Shown here piece by piece: positions 8,371-16,142 of a stretch of DNA of 64,000 nucleotides. The translations under genes were made by a program, and so were the position numbers. Numbering within the stretch: position 1 is the stretch's first letter; each line of letters starts with the position of its first letter. The notes under the pieces are model-generated. The model was not told where the DNA came from, made no database searches, and saw only the letters and a program-made list of their open reading frames with translations. This DNA is from JBLHZY01 sp050633265. GTDB lineage: Bacteria > Pseudomonadota > Alphaproteobacteria > Rhodobacterales > Rhodobacteraceae. The DNA lies in contig JBOEGE010000004.1 in assembly GCA_050633265.1 (NCBI GenBank), positions 372,001 through 436,000 on the forward strand. The letters are read 5' to 3'.

Positions 8371-9629
8371 GCGACGGGGCGAAAATCGAGCGGCCCTTGG
8401 CGGCCTATGGCGCGGTTACGGCGGCGTATTGGGCCTTTATGCTCACGGATGGTGCACTGCGGATGTTGGTGCTTTTGCATTTTCATACGCTTGGGTTTTC
8501 GCCCGTTCAGCTTGCCTATCTCTTTGTGCTTTATGAGATCGCGGGGATCGTCACGAACCTAAGTGCGGGTTGGATCGCGGCGCGTTTTGGGCTGACCAGC
8601 ACGCTTTATGCCGGGCTCGCTTTGCAGGTCGCCGCCCTTTTGGCGCTTGCCCAGCTTGATCCGGCTTGGGGGATCGGGGCTTCGGTTGTCTTTGTGATGT
8701 TGGTGCAGGGGGCCTCTGGGGTTGCCAAAGACCTGGCCAAGATGAGCGCGAAATCGGCGGTAAAGCTGCTGGCGCCCGAGGTGCAGGGCGGTTTGTTTCG
8801 CTGGGTTGCGCTGCTGACGGGATCGAAGAACGCGATCAAAGGGTTTGGCTTTCTGGCAGGGGCTGGGATGCTGGCGCTTTGGGGGTTTGAGGCGGCGGTT
8901 CTGGGGATGGCAGCTGTGCTTGGCGTGATCCTACTGGCGGTTGTCTTTGGAATGCCGGGGGGCCTTCCGCGCGGGCGGCGCGGCGCGAAATTCACTGAAA
9001 TATTCTCAAAGAATGCAAATCTGAATTGGCTGGCGGCGGCGCGGGTTTTTCTGTTTAGCGCGCGCGATGTTTGGTTTGTTGTTGGCATTCCGATCTATTT
9101 TTACGCAGTGCTTTCGGATGGATCGGAAGCGGGCAACCGGGCTGCGTTTTTCACCATTGGCAGCTTTATGGCGATCTGGACGGTGCTTTATGGCATTGTC
9201 CAAGCTATGGCCCCGAAAATCTTGCGCGCGGCCAGCCGCCCACAACAAGAAATGATCCGGGCCGCGCAGATATGGGCTGCTTGGTTGATGGTTGTGCCCT
9301 TTGGGATGGCAGCGCTTGTTTGGTTTGCTGGTGCGCCTTCCGCTTGGCTGACCGGGGCGGTGATCGCGGGGCTTTTGATTTTTGGCGCGCTATTTGCGGT
9401 GAATTCTGCGCTGCATTCTTATCTCGTGCTCGCCTTTAGTGATGGGGCGCGGGTCACGATGGACGTTGGCTTTTATTATATGGCCAATGCGGCGGGCCGT
9501 TTGATGGGCACTTTGCTTTCGGGGATCAGCTATCAGCTTGGCGGGTTGACGATGTGTTTGGCGGTTGCTGGCGGGATGGTTCTTATCTCTTGGCTGGCGG
9601 CGCGTCAAATGCCGGGCGCTGCGCATTAG
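8367..9629 (+). CDS. arsJ: Organoarsenical efflux MFS transporter
   Basis: A 420-residue major facilitator protein with about 12 membrane segments. It has the features of ArsJ, including the N-terminal run LRMLVLLHFHTLGFSPVQLA and the SARDVWFVVGIPIYFY segment. ArsJ expels 1-arseno-3-phosphoglycerate, which then breaks down outside the cell to arsenate, so the GAPDH-ArsJ pair gives arsenate resistance. The start is GTG at 8367, overlapping the GAPDH stop. No arsenate reductase or ArsB/Acr3 is in the window, so this cassette stands alone here. No clear terminator follows. Confidence 0.9.
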   Translation: MSDGAKIERPLAAYGAVTAAYWAFMLTDGALRMLVLLHFHTLGFSPVQLAYLFVLYEIAGIVTNLSAGWIAARFGLTSTLYAGLALQVAALLALAQLDPAWGIGASVVFVMLVQGASGVAKDLAKMSAKSAVKLLAPEVQGGLFRWVALLTGSKNAIKGFGFLAGAGMLALWGFEAAVLGMAAVLGVILLAVVFGMPGGLPRGRRGAKFTEIFSKNANLNWLAAARVFLFSARDVWFVVGIPIYFYAVLSDGSEAGNRAAFFTIGSFMAIWTVLYGIVQAMAPKILRAASRPQQEMIRAAQIWAAWLMVVPFGMAALVWFAGAPSAWLTGAVIAGLLIFGALFAVNSALHSYLVLAFSDGARVTMDVGFYYMANAAGRLMGTLLSGISYQLGGLTMCLAVAGGMVLISWLAARQMPGAAH

Positions 9630-9800
9630 CCACCTTCGCCCATAAATTCCGCAATAGTTGCATAGAGTTTGGTAAGTTTTGCTGTGCTAGAGGCATGTGG
9701 TGCAGCAAGGCCGCATATTCGCATCGCCCCGTTCAGTTTTTAATGAACGCTGTGGACAAATGGCAAGTGCGCCCCTATCTCGACCTGCAATAACGCATCG

Positions 9801-9811
9801 TGGACTGTCCA
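9801..9811. repeat. Short palindrome just before the GbsR/MarR start
   Basis: TGGACTGTCCA is a palindrome with only the central base unpaired, ending one base before the ATG at 9813. A second TGGAC word lies about 50 bases upstream. It could be the autoregulatory operator, but it is short. Confidence 0.35.
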
Positions 9812-9812
9812 A

Positions 9813-10322
9813 ATGAGTGAAACCCCAACCCTCGCCGAAATCCGCGAAGGATTTATCGAGAAAATGGGCGTGATATCGCAAGGCGAAGGCTTTACGCGGA
9901 TCACGGGGCGTGTGCTTGCGCTTTTGGTATTTGAGGGCGAAGCGATTTCCTTTGGCGATTTGGCCAAGGATCTGAATGTGAGCCGGGGGAGTATTTCGGC
10001 CGCAGTGCGCACGCTTGAAGAGCGCAAAGTTATCAAACGATTTAGCAAACCGGGCATTCGCCAAGATTTCTTTTTGATCGAGGACGGGGCGTTTGAGCGC
10101 CTTCTTGGCGAGGCGGCGACCCGTGCGCGCGATGCTCAGATCGAGATTGATGCGACAATCGCCCTGCTCCCCAAGGAGGCAGATTGCCATCTGGGCCGGC
10201 TTCAATTTTTCTCGGAATTTTATCGCACCATTGAAGGTGCGCTGAAAATCGCCGAGCAACGACTTTCGGAAAGATGCCCACGCAATGCGCGGCGCGGCAA
10301 AAATTCCACAGTAGATTCATAA
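9813..10322 (+). CDS. GbsR/MarR-family transcriptional regulator
   Basis: A 169-residue winged-helix protein of the GbsR branch of the MarR family. The helix-turn-helix lies around residues 45-85 (ISFGDLAKDLNVSRGSISAAVRTLEERKVIKRF), followed by a helical dimerisation part. It sits directly upstream of the two RND pump genes with a 10-base gap, so it probably forms one operon with them and represses it. The inducer is unknown. The ATG at 9813 is preceded by a small palindrome rather than a good ribosome binding site. Confidence 0.87.
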   Translation: MSETPTLAEIREGFIEKMGVISQGEGFTRITGRVLALLVFEGEAISFGDLAKDLNVSRGSISAAVRTLEERKVIKRFSKPGIRQDFFLIEDGAFERLLGEAATRARDAQIEIDATIALLPKEADCHLGRLQFFSEFYRTIEGALKIAEQRLSERCPRNARRGKNSTVDS

Positions 10323-10332
10323 GGATAAGAAA

Positions 10333-11514
10333 ATGTCGCAAGAGAACCTTCCGGATCAAACGGGCAAGCTCACTTTTGAGAATGAAAAGGGCGCGGGCCG
10401 CTCTAAATGGATCGCGATGATCTTGGGGCTGGTTCTTGTGGGCTGGATGGGGAGCGGATTCATTCTGCCCTCTGCGCCTGAGGAGGCGGCTGTTGAGGAG
10501 GGGCCAAAGGTTCGTGCGATTGCGGTGTCTGTGATGGAATCCAAGGCGCGCGATGTGGAGCAAGTTTTTACCGCCGAAGGCCAGTCTGAACCGGATCGCA
10601 TTACGTCTATTCGGGCCGAAACATCGGGCGATGTTGAAAGTGTAAGCGTTGCGCGGGGCGATTTGCTTGCCACGGGTCAAGAGATTGCGCGCATCGAATC
10701 CGGAACAGCCGAAGCCCAGCTCAAGCAAGCCCAAGAGGCCCTTGCCCAAGCCGAGCGCACTTATAAAAATACCCTCGCTTTGCAGGCGCGTGGCGTCGCG
10801 ACAGAGGATCGTGTTACCGAGACCCGCACCGCCCTTGCTTCGGCGCAAACTCAGCTTACCTCTGCCAAGCAAGCCTTGGACAATACCATCATCCGCGCGC
10901 CCTTTCCCGGCCGTCTCAGCGGGTTGACGCTTGATGAGGGCGAGTATGTTTCAACCGGCAACCAGATCGGCGAGATTTTGGACAATGATCCGCTTACAAT
11001 CGCCATCCAAGTGCCCCAGCAAGCGCTTTCGCGGCTTGAGCGCGGGCAGGTGGCGCAGGTTGAATTTATCACCGGTGAAAAGCGGATTGGCAGGGTTGGA
11101 TTTGTCGGGATGAATGCCAATGCACAAACCAGAACGTTCCTTGCAGAGATCACTGTTGAGAATGCCGATAGCGCCCTGCCTGCGGGCTTGAGTGCGAAGG
11201 TCAGCATTCCGACCGGGGCGGCGCGCGGGCATTTCATTTCACCTGCGATCCTGTCGCTGAATACGTCGGGCGAGCTTGGGGTCAAGGTTGTTGGCGAGGG
11301 CAATATCGTTGAGTTTGTGCCTGTGTCGATTGTGCGCGCACAACGGGATGGGGTTTGGATCACCGGCCTGCCAGAAACGGCGCAGATTATCACCGTGGGC
11401 CAAGGCTTTGTGAATGGTGGCGAGGTTGTTGATCCCAAAGTCGATGAGAAAGCCATGGCCGCCCTAGCAAAAGCGATCAAAGAGGCGCAGGGCAATGGGG
11501 AAGCGGTGCAATGA
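10333..11514 (+). CDS. RND efflux periplasmic adaptor (HlyD/MFP family)
   Basis: A 393-residue membrane fusion protein that links an inner-membrane RND pump to an outer-membrane channel. It has an N-terminal membrane anchor (residues about 20-40, WIAMILGLVLVGWMGSG), a lipoyl half (TSIRAETSGDVESVSVARGD), an alpha-helical hairpin rich in Ala, Gln and Glu (residues about 125-180), and a beta-barrel with the family phrase TIIRAPFPGRLSGLTLDEGEYV. No lipobox was seen. An AAGGA site precedes the ATG. Its stop overlaps the permease start (ATGA). No outer-membrane TolC-type gene is adjacent. Confidence 0.93.
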   Translation: MSQENLPDQTGKLTFENEKGAGRSKWIAMILGLVLVGWMGSGFILPSAPEEAAVEEGPKVRAIAVSVMESKARDVEQVFTAEGQSEPDRITSIRAETSGDVESVSVARGDLLATGQEIARIESGTAEAQLKQAQEALAQAERTYKNTLALQARGVATEDRVTETRTALASAQTQLTSAKQALDNTIIRAPFPGRLSGLTLDEGEYVSTGNQIGEILDNDPLTIAIQVPQQALSRLERGQVAQVEFITGEKRIGRVGFVGMNANAQTRTFLAEITVENADSALPAGLSAKVSIPTGAARGHFISPAILSLNTSGELGVKVVGEGNIVEFVPVSIVRAQRDGVWITGLPETAQIITVGQGFVNGGEVVDPKVDEKAMAALAKAIKEAQGNGEAVQ

Positions 11515-14500
11515 ACAGCCTAATTGATGCGGCTTTCGCCCGCGGAAAATTCATCATTCTAACGCTGGTTTTCTTGCTGCTTGTCGGCACGCTATCTTAT
11601 ATGAGCATCCCAAAGGAAAGCGCGCCAGAGGTTCCTATTCCGCTGGTGTATGTTTCCGCAAGCCTTGAGGGGATTTCGCCTGAAGACGGGGAAAATGTGC
11701 TTGTCAGCCCGCTTGAAACAGAGCTGGCGGCCCTAAGCGGGCTCAAGAAAATGACGGCCAGTGCCTCTGAAGGGCATGCCAGTATTCAGCTTGAATTTGA
11801 GCCAGGATTTGATGCCGCAGAGGCGCTTGATAAGGTGCGCGAAGCCAAGGATCGGGCCGAGAATGATCTTCCGTCTGATGCGACTGTGACGGTCACCGAG
11901 ATCAACACAGCGCTGTTCCCGATCCTGACGGCGATCCTTTCGGGGCCTGTTCCAGAGCGGACATTGAACGAGATCGCTGATGATCTTCAGGACGCGATCG
12001 AATCCCTTGGCGGGGTTCTTGAAGTGAGCGTTGGTGGGCAGCGCACGGAGCTTTTGGAAGTTCTGATCGACCCGACCGTTTTTGAAACCTACAACATCTC
12101 ATTTGATGAATTGATCGGCTCGATCACCCGCAACAATCAGTTGATTGCAGCGGGCGCGATTGAAAGCGATGCGGGGCGTTTGGTGCTTAAAGTGCCAGGT
12201 TTGATTGAGGATTTCAGCGATGTGATGGAGCTGCCTGTGCTGGTGCGCGGGCAGACGGTTGTTACGTTTCAAGACGTGGCAACTGTGCGCCGCACCTTTG
12301 AAGACCCGACCGGTTTTGCCCGGATCAATGGCCAGCCGGCGCTTGCTTTGGAGGTCAAAAAGCGCGTGGGTTCCAACATTATTGATACGGTTGCCGAGGT
12401 GCGCAAAGTTATTGAGACCGCAAGCGCGGATTGGCCCGATAGTGTTCATGTGACCTATATGCAGGACGAAAGCGATCAGGTGAAATCCATGCTTTCGGAT
12501 CTTGAGGCCAATGTGATCGCGGCGGTGATCTTGGTTATGATCGTGATCGTTTTTTCGCTTGGTCTGCGCTCTTCTGTGCTTGTTGGCCTGTCCATTCCGG
12601 GCGCGTTTTTGACCGGCGTCGCGGTGCTGTTCATGATGGGCTATACGATGAATATCGTTGTGCTTTTCTCGCTGATCCTCGTGGTTGGGATGCTGGTGGA
12701 TGGGGCGATTGTGACGGTCGAATTGGCCGATCGCTATCTGCATGATGGGCACTCGGCGAAAGTCGCTTATAACAAGGCCGCCAAGCGGATGGCCTGGCCG
12801 ATCATCGCCTCAACCGCGACCACGCTTTGCGTCTTCCTGCCGCTTTTGTTTTGGAACGGCGTGGTTGGCGAATTCATGAAATATCTGCCGATCACAGTGT
12901 TGATCACCCTGTCTGCATCGCTGTTTATGGCGCTAATTTTCATTCCGGTTGTTGGCGGGATAATTGGCAAGAAACAGGCGCAATCCTCAAGAGAGCGCGC
13001 CCAGCATTTCGCCGCAGAGCGGGGCGATCCGCGCGATATGACCGGCTTTATGGGGGTCTATGTTGGCTTGCTCAAATGGTCGATTATGCGGCCGTGGGTC
13101 ACGATCAGCTTTGCGATTATGGGCCTGATCGTTTCGTTTATCGCTTACGGGGCCTTTGGCAATGGGTTGACCTTTTTCCCCTCGGTCGAGCCGGATTTTG
13201 CCCAAGTTGAAGTGCGCGCGCGGGATAATTTCTCGATTTATGAGCAGGATGAATTGGTCCGCGCGGTTGAGACTCGGCTGTTGAAATACGGCGAAATTCG
13301 CAGCGTCTATGCCCGTACAGGCAAGAACAGCCAATCAGGCGAAGAGGTGATTGGTACGATCCAATTGGAGCTTGATGAATGGGATAGCCGCCGCAAAGCT
13401 GCTGTAATTTCAGAAGATATTCGGACCGAAATGGCCGAAATCGCCGGGATTGATGTTCAGGTTCAGACCCAATCAAACGGGCCGACTTCGGGCAAACCTG
13501 TTAGTATGGATGTGATCTCGAACAATCCTGTGTTGCAAGCGGCAACGATCCAGACTCTGCGCGACACAATGGATCGTATCGGCGGTTTTACCGATGTCAC
13601 CGATACGCGCCCGCTTCCTGGGGTTGAGTGGAGCATCGTTGTTGATCGCTCTGAGGCGGCGCGTTCTGGCGCGGATGTGGCGCTGCTCGGGCAAGCTGTT
13701 CAGCTTTTGACGCGCGGCATTACGGTTGCGGATTATCGCCCTGATGATAGCGCGAGCGAAGTTGATATTCGCATCCGCTTTCCTGCTGCCGAGCGGACCT
13801 TGGCTGAGCTAGAAGCGCTGCGGGTTCCGACATCTGCGGGGCTTGTGCCGATCTCAAATTTTGTGGCTTTTGAGCCTGCGCCGCGCTCTGGCACGATCAC
13901 ACGGATTGATCAGCGCCGGGTGCTTTCTATCGCATCAAATGTGGCGCCTGGGGTTTTGGTCAATGATCAGATTCTGGCGCTTAAGGCGGCGATTGCACAG
14001 ATGGAAATCCCAGCCGGGGTTGAGATTTCTTTTGGCGGCGAGGCCGAGGATCAAGCAGAATCGATGCAGTTCTTGATGGGGGCATTTTTGGCCGCAATTG
14101 GGCTGATGTTTGCGATCCTCTTGGTGCAGTTCAATGGCTTCTGGCAGGCTTTTATTGTGATGTCTGCGATTGTGTTTTCGGTTGCGGGGGTTTTGCTTGG
14201 ATTGATGGTCACGGGGCGGCCTTTTGGGGTTGTTATGGGCGGGATCGGTGTGATCGCGCTTGCCGGGATTGTGGTGAACAACAACATCGTTTTGATCGAC
14301 ACCTATAATGATCTCAAACGTGCTGGGGCCTCGCCTTATGAAGCGGCTCTGCGCACCGGGGCACAGCGCCTTCGCCCTGTGCTTTTGACCTCGATCACAA
14401 CGGCGCTTGGCTTGATGCCGATGGTGATTGGTCTCAACATCAATTTCTTCACCCGAGAGATTGTATATGGCGCGCCTTCGACACAGTGGTGGACCGAGCT

Positions 14501-14798
14501 TTCTTCGGCGATTGCTGGCGGGCTTATTGTGGCCACGGTGCTCACGCTTTTGGTAACGCCTGCGATGCTGATGCTTGGGGAAAAGAAAGCAACCCGTGGT
14601 GGTGCGGTGATGCCAGAGCCTGCGCCTGTTGAACCGGTTGATGAGGGCATGCCGGAGGGGCCTTTGGATGCGGTTGCGGCGGATGCGCCCGTTGCAAAGC
14701 CAAAACCAAAACCAAAGCCCGCCGCCAAGCCAAAGGCCAAAGTAAAGCCGCGCGCCAAGGCAAAGCCAAAGCCAAGCAGCAAGCCTTCAACGGCCTGA
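11511..14798 (+). CDS. RND-family efflux permease with basic C-terminal tail
   Basis: A 1,095-residue inner-membrane pump of the HAE/AcrB-type RND superfamily, driven by the proton gradient. It has the N-terminal membrane helix, FPSVEPDFAQVEVRARDNFS at the start of the second porter half, the central helix bundle with VVGMLVDGAIVTVE carrying an intramembrane Asp, and the matching C-terminal bundle (GIVVNNNIVLIDTYND, RLRPVLLTSITTALGLMPM). The last 50-70 residues form an unusual cytoplasmic tail of Pro-Lys-Ala repeats (PKPKPKPAAKPKAKVKP). Substrates are unknown. A strong terminator follows. Confidence 0.94.
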   Translation: MNSLIDAAFARGKFIILTLVFLLLVGTLSYMSIPKESAPEVPIPLVYVSASLEGISPEDGENVLVSPLETELAALSGLKKMTASASEGHASIQLEFEPGFDAAEALDKVREAKDRAENDLPSDATVTVTEINTALFPILTAILSGPVPERTLNEIADDLQDAIESLGGVLEVSVGGQRTELLEVLIDPTVFETYNISFDELIGSITRNNQLIAAGAIESDAGRLVLKVPGLIEDFSDVMELPVLVRGQTVVTFQDVATVRRTFEDPTGFARINGQPALALEVKKRVGSNIIDTVAEVRKVIETASADWPDSVHVTYMQDESDQVKSMLSDLEANVIAAVILVMIVIVFSLGLRSSVLVGLSIPGAFLTGVAVLFMMGYTMNIVVLFSLILVVGMLVDGAIVTVELADRYLHDGHSAKVAYNKAAKRMAWPIIASTATTLCVFLPLLFWNGVVGEFMKYLPITVLITLSASLFMALIFIPVVGGIIGKKQAQSSRERAQHFAAERGDPRDMTGFMGVYVGLLKWSIMRPWVTISFAIMGLIVSFIAYGAFGNGLTFFPSVEPDFAQVEVRARDNFSIYEQDELVRAVETRLLKYGEIRSVYARTGKNSQSGEEVIGTIQLELDEWDSRRKAAVISEDIRTEMAEIAGIDVQVQTQSNGPTSGKPVSMDVISNNPVLQAATIQTLRDTMDRIGGFTDVTDTRPLPGVEWSIVVDRSEAARSGADVALLGQAVQLLTRGITVADYRPDDSASEVDIRIRFPAAERTLAELEALRVPTSAGLVPISNFVAFEPAPRSGTITRIDQRRVLSIASNVAPGVLVNDQILALKAAIAQMEIPAGVEISFGGEAEDQAESMQFLMGAFLAAIGLMFAILLVQFNGFWQAFIVMSAIVFSVAGVLLGLMVTGRPFGVVMGGIGVIALAGIVVNNNIVLIDTYNDLKRAGASPYEAALRTGAQRLRPVLLTSITTALGLMPMVIGLNINFFTREIVYGAPSTQWWTELSSAIAGGLIVATVLTLLVTPAMLMLGEKKATRGGAVMPEPAPVEPVDEGMPEGPLDAVAADAPVAKPKPKPKPAAKPKAKVKPRAKAKPKPSSKPSTA

Positions 14799-14820
14799 AG
14801 GCGGATTTAAGCGAGACATG

Positions 14821-14856
14821 AAAAGCCCGGTTTGATTTTTCGAGCCGGGCTTTTAT
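14821..14856. terminator. Bidirectional terminator between RND permease and DMT transporter
   Basis: AAAAGCCCGG pairs perfectly with CCGGGCTTTT around a 14-base loop, giving T runs on both strands. It sits in the 72-base gap between two convergent genes, so it can end both transcripts. Confidence 0.85.
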
Positions 14857-14870
14857 ATCGCGGTGCGGCG

Positions 14871-15803
14871 TTAGCGGCGCAGAAATGCAGATATGCGCAG
14901 CGATCCAGGCCCAATGCCAGGCGTTCTTGTGCGCAGGACAGGTGTGTTCTTTGAGGTCCCGCCAGAGCTTTCCCGAAACACGATAAAGAGGCCCGAGGCG
15001 ATGATAATGCCTGCGCCAATGATCGTCGCGCTATCCAATTTATCGTTGAAAATCAGATAGCCATAGGCGCTTGCCCAGAGGATTTGCGAATATTGCATTG
15101 GCGCGACAATGGCCGCTTCGCCCATACGGTAGGCCGCGATCATCAGCAGCCCGGCAACAAAGCCAAAGCTTGCGATGACCGCGATCAAGCCAACATCGGT
15201 AAGTTCCATCGGTTTGTAGACCAGAGGCAGCATCGCCCCCATAAGCACAAAATTCGCGATCATCGGATAGATCATCAGCACAATGGGCCGCTCTTCTCTG
15301 CCCACGCGGCGGATGATCACCGAGGCAACAGCATTCCCTGTGGCCGAAGCGAGCCCCGCGATATGGCCAAGGCCAAGCTCTGTCACACCCGGGCGCAGAA
15401 CCACGATTACACCTGCCAGCCCAACGATCACAGCGATGCCGCGCCGCCAGCCGACGCGCTCGCCCAAGATCGGGATGGAGAGGATGGTAATAAGCAGGGG
15501 CGCCGCAAAGAGAAGCGCATATGTTTGGGCGAGCGGCAGAACTGAAAACGCATAAAACGCAGAGAGCGCTGTGATCACGGAGGCCACTGTGCGCGCAAAT
15601 ATCCACCACGGGTTTTTGGGGCGCAGCGTGCCTGCTGTCTGGTCGCGCATCAGCATAAGGGCGACGAGCGGGAAGGCAAAAAGGGTTGAGAAAAAGATCA
15701 TTTGGAAGGGGGAGAATGTCCCTCCTAGGATTTTGATTGCAACGTCATGCGTGGCGAAAATTCCGAAAGCCAAGAGGGCGAGGAGGACGGCTTTGATATT
15801 CAT
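14871..15803 (-). CDS. EamA-family (DMT) transporter
   Basis: A 310-residue inner-membrane protein with ten hydrophobic segments arranged as two EamA repeats. The first includes LLALLAFGIFATHDVAIKIL and ALLFAAPLLITILSIPILGERV. The second includes LASATGNAVASVIIRRVG and PMQYSQILWASAYGYLIFND. Members export or import small metabolites, and the substrate cannot be told here. The ATG follows GGAAGA at a good distance. The C-terminal 35 residues are polar and short of homology. It converges on the RND pump and shares a terminator with it. Confidence 0.92.
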   Translation of the reverse strand: MNIKAVLLALLAFGIFATHDVAIKILGGTFSPFQMIFFSTLFAFPLVALMLMRDQTAGTLRPKNPWWIFARTVASVITALSAFYAFSVLPLAQTYALLFAAPLLITILSIPILGERVGWRRGIAVIVGLAGVIVVLRPGVTELGLGHIAGLASATGNAVASVIIRRVGREERPIVLMIYPMIANFVLMGAMLPLVYKPMELTDVGLIAVIASFGFVAGLLMIAAYRMGEAAIVAPMQYSQILWASAYGYLIFNDKLDSATIIGAGIIIASGLFIVFRESSGGTSKNTPVLRTRTPGIGPGSLRISAFLRR

Positions 15804-15884
15804 GTCTGGTCTTCCAATGCATGGCTTGTTGCCGCCAAGATAGCGCTAACCAGCTGGGTGAAACAGCCCCAATTGGCGCATTTT

Positions 15885-15917
15885 CTTGCCAAATGGGCGG
15901 CCTCAGCGCTTGGCAAG
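15885..15917. repeat. Inverted repeat CTTGCCAA/TTGGCAAG
   Basis: Perfect 8-base arms flank a 17-base spacer about 80 bases upstream of the EamA start. It may be a regulator site for either divergent gene or an RNA hairpin. Confidence 0.4.
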
Positions 15918-16032
15918 GCCTGCGCCCGTCTTTGCGCAGAGCAAGAAGAATCGCGTTAAGGCAAACTCTCGCCGATTGAGCGCTGCGCTGGTTGTTTTTG
16001 GGCGAAACGGCGCAACGTCTTGATAAAAACGC

Positions 16033-16061
16033 AAAAAGGTGGGGCCTGTTTACCACTTTTT
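16033..16061. repeat. Hairpin in the autotransporter leader
   Basis: AAAAAGGTGG can pair with CCACTTTTT (one bulged G) around a short loop. The run of five T on the plus strand makes it terminator-like, but it lies upstream of the autotransporter start and may act as an attenuator or 5' structure. Confidence 0.4.
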
Positions 16062-16142
16062 AGGGAATTCAGGTCGTCTCCCAGTTGATTGCCGCCGCGG
16101 TATGTGCATCCTTTCGCCTACTTGGGCGTGGGAGTATTTTAA

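Larger units (their letters stand above)
15804..16142. other. Divergent intergenic region upstream of the autotransporter
   Basis: This 339-base region separates the EamA gene (-) from the giant autotransporter gene (+). No gene is convincing. It holds an inverted repeat (15885-15917), a hairpin with a T run (16033-16061) and, at 16130-16134, the GGGAG ribosome binding site that supports the GTG start at 16143. Confidence 0.6.

Noticed and set aside
15747..15959. 70-codon plus-strand frame upstream of the autotransporter
   Set aside because: It starts within the EamA gene on the other strand, has no ribosome binding site and no recognisable protein features.
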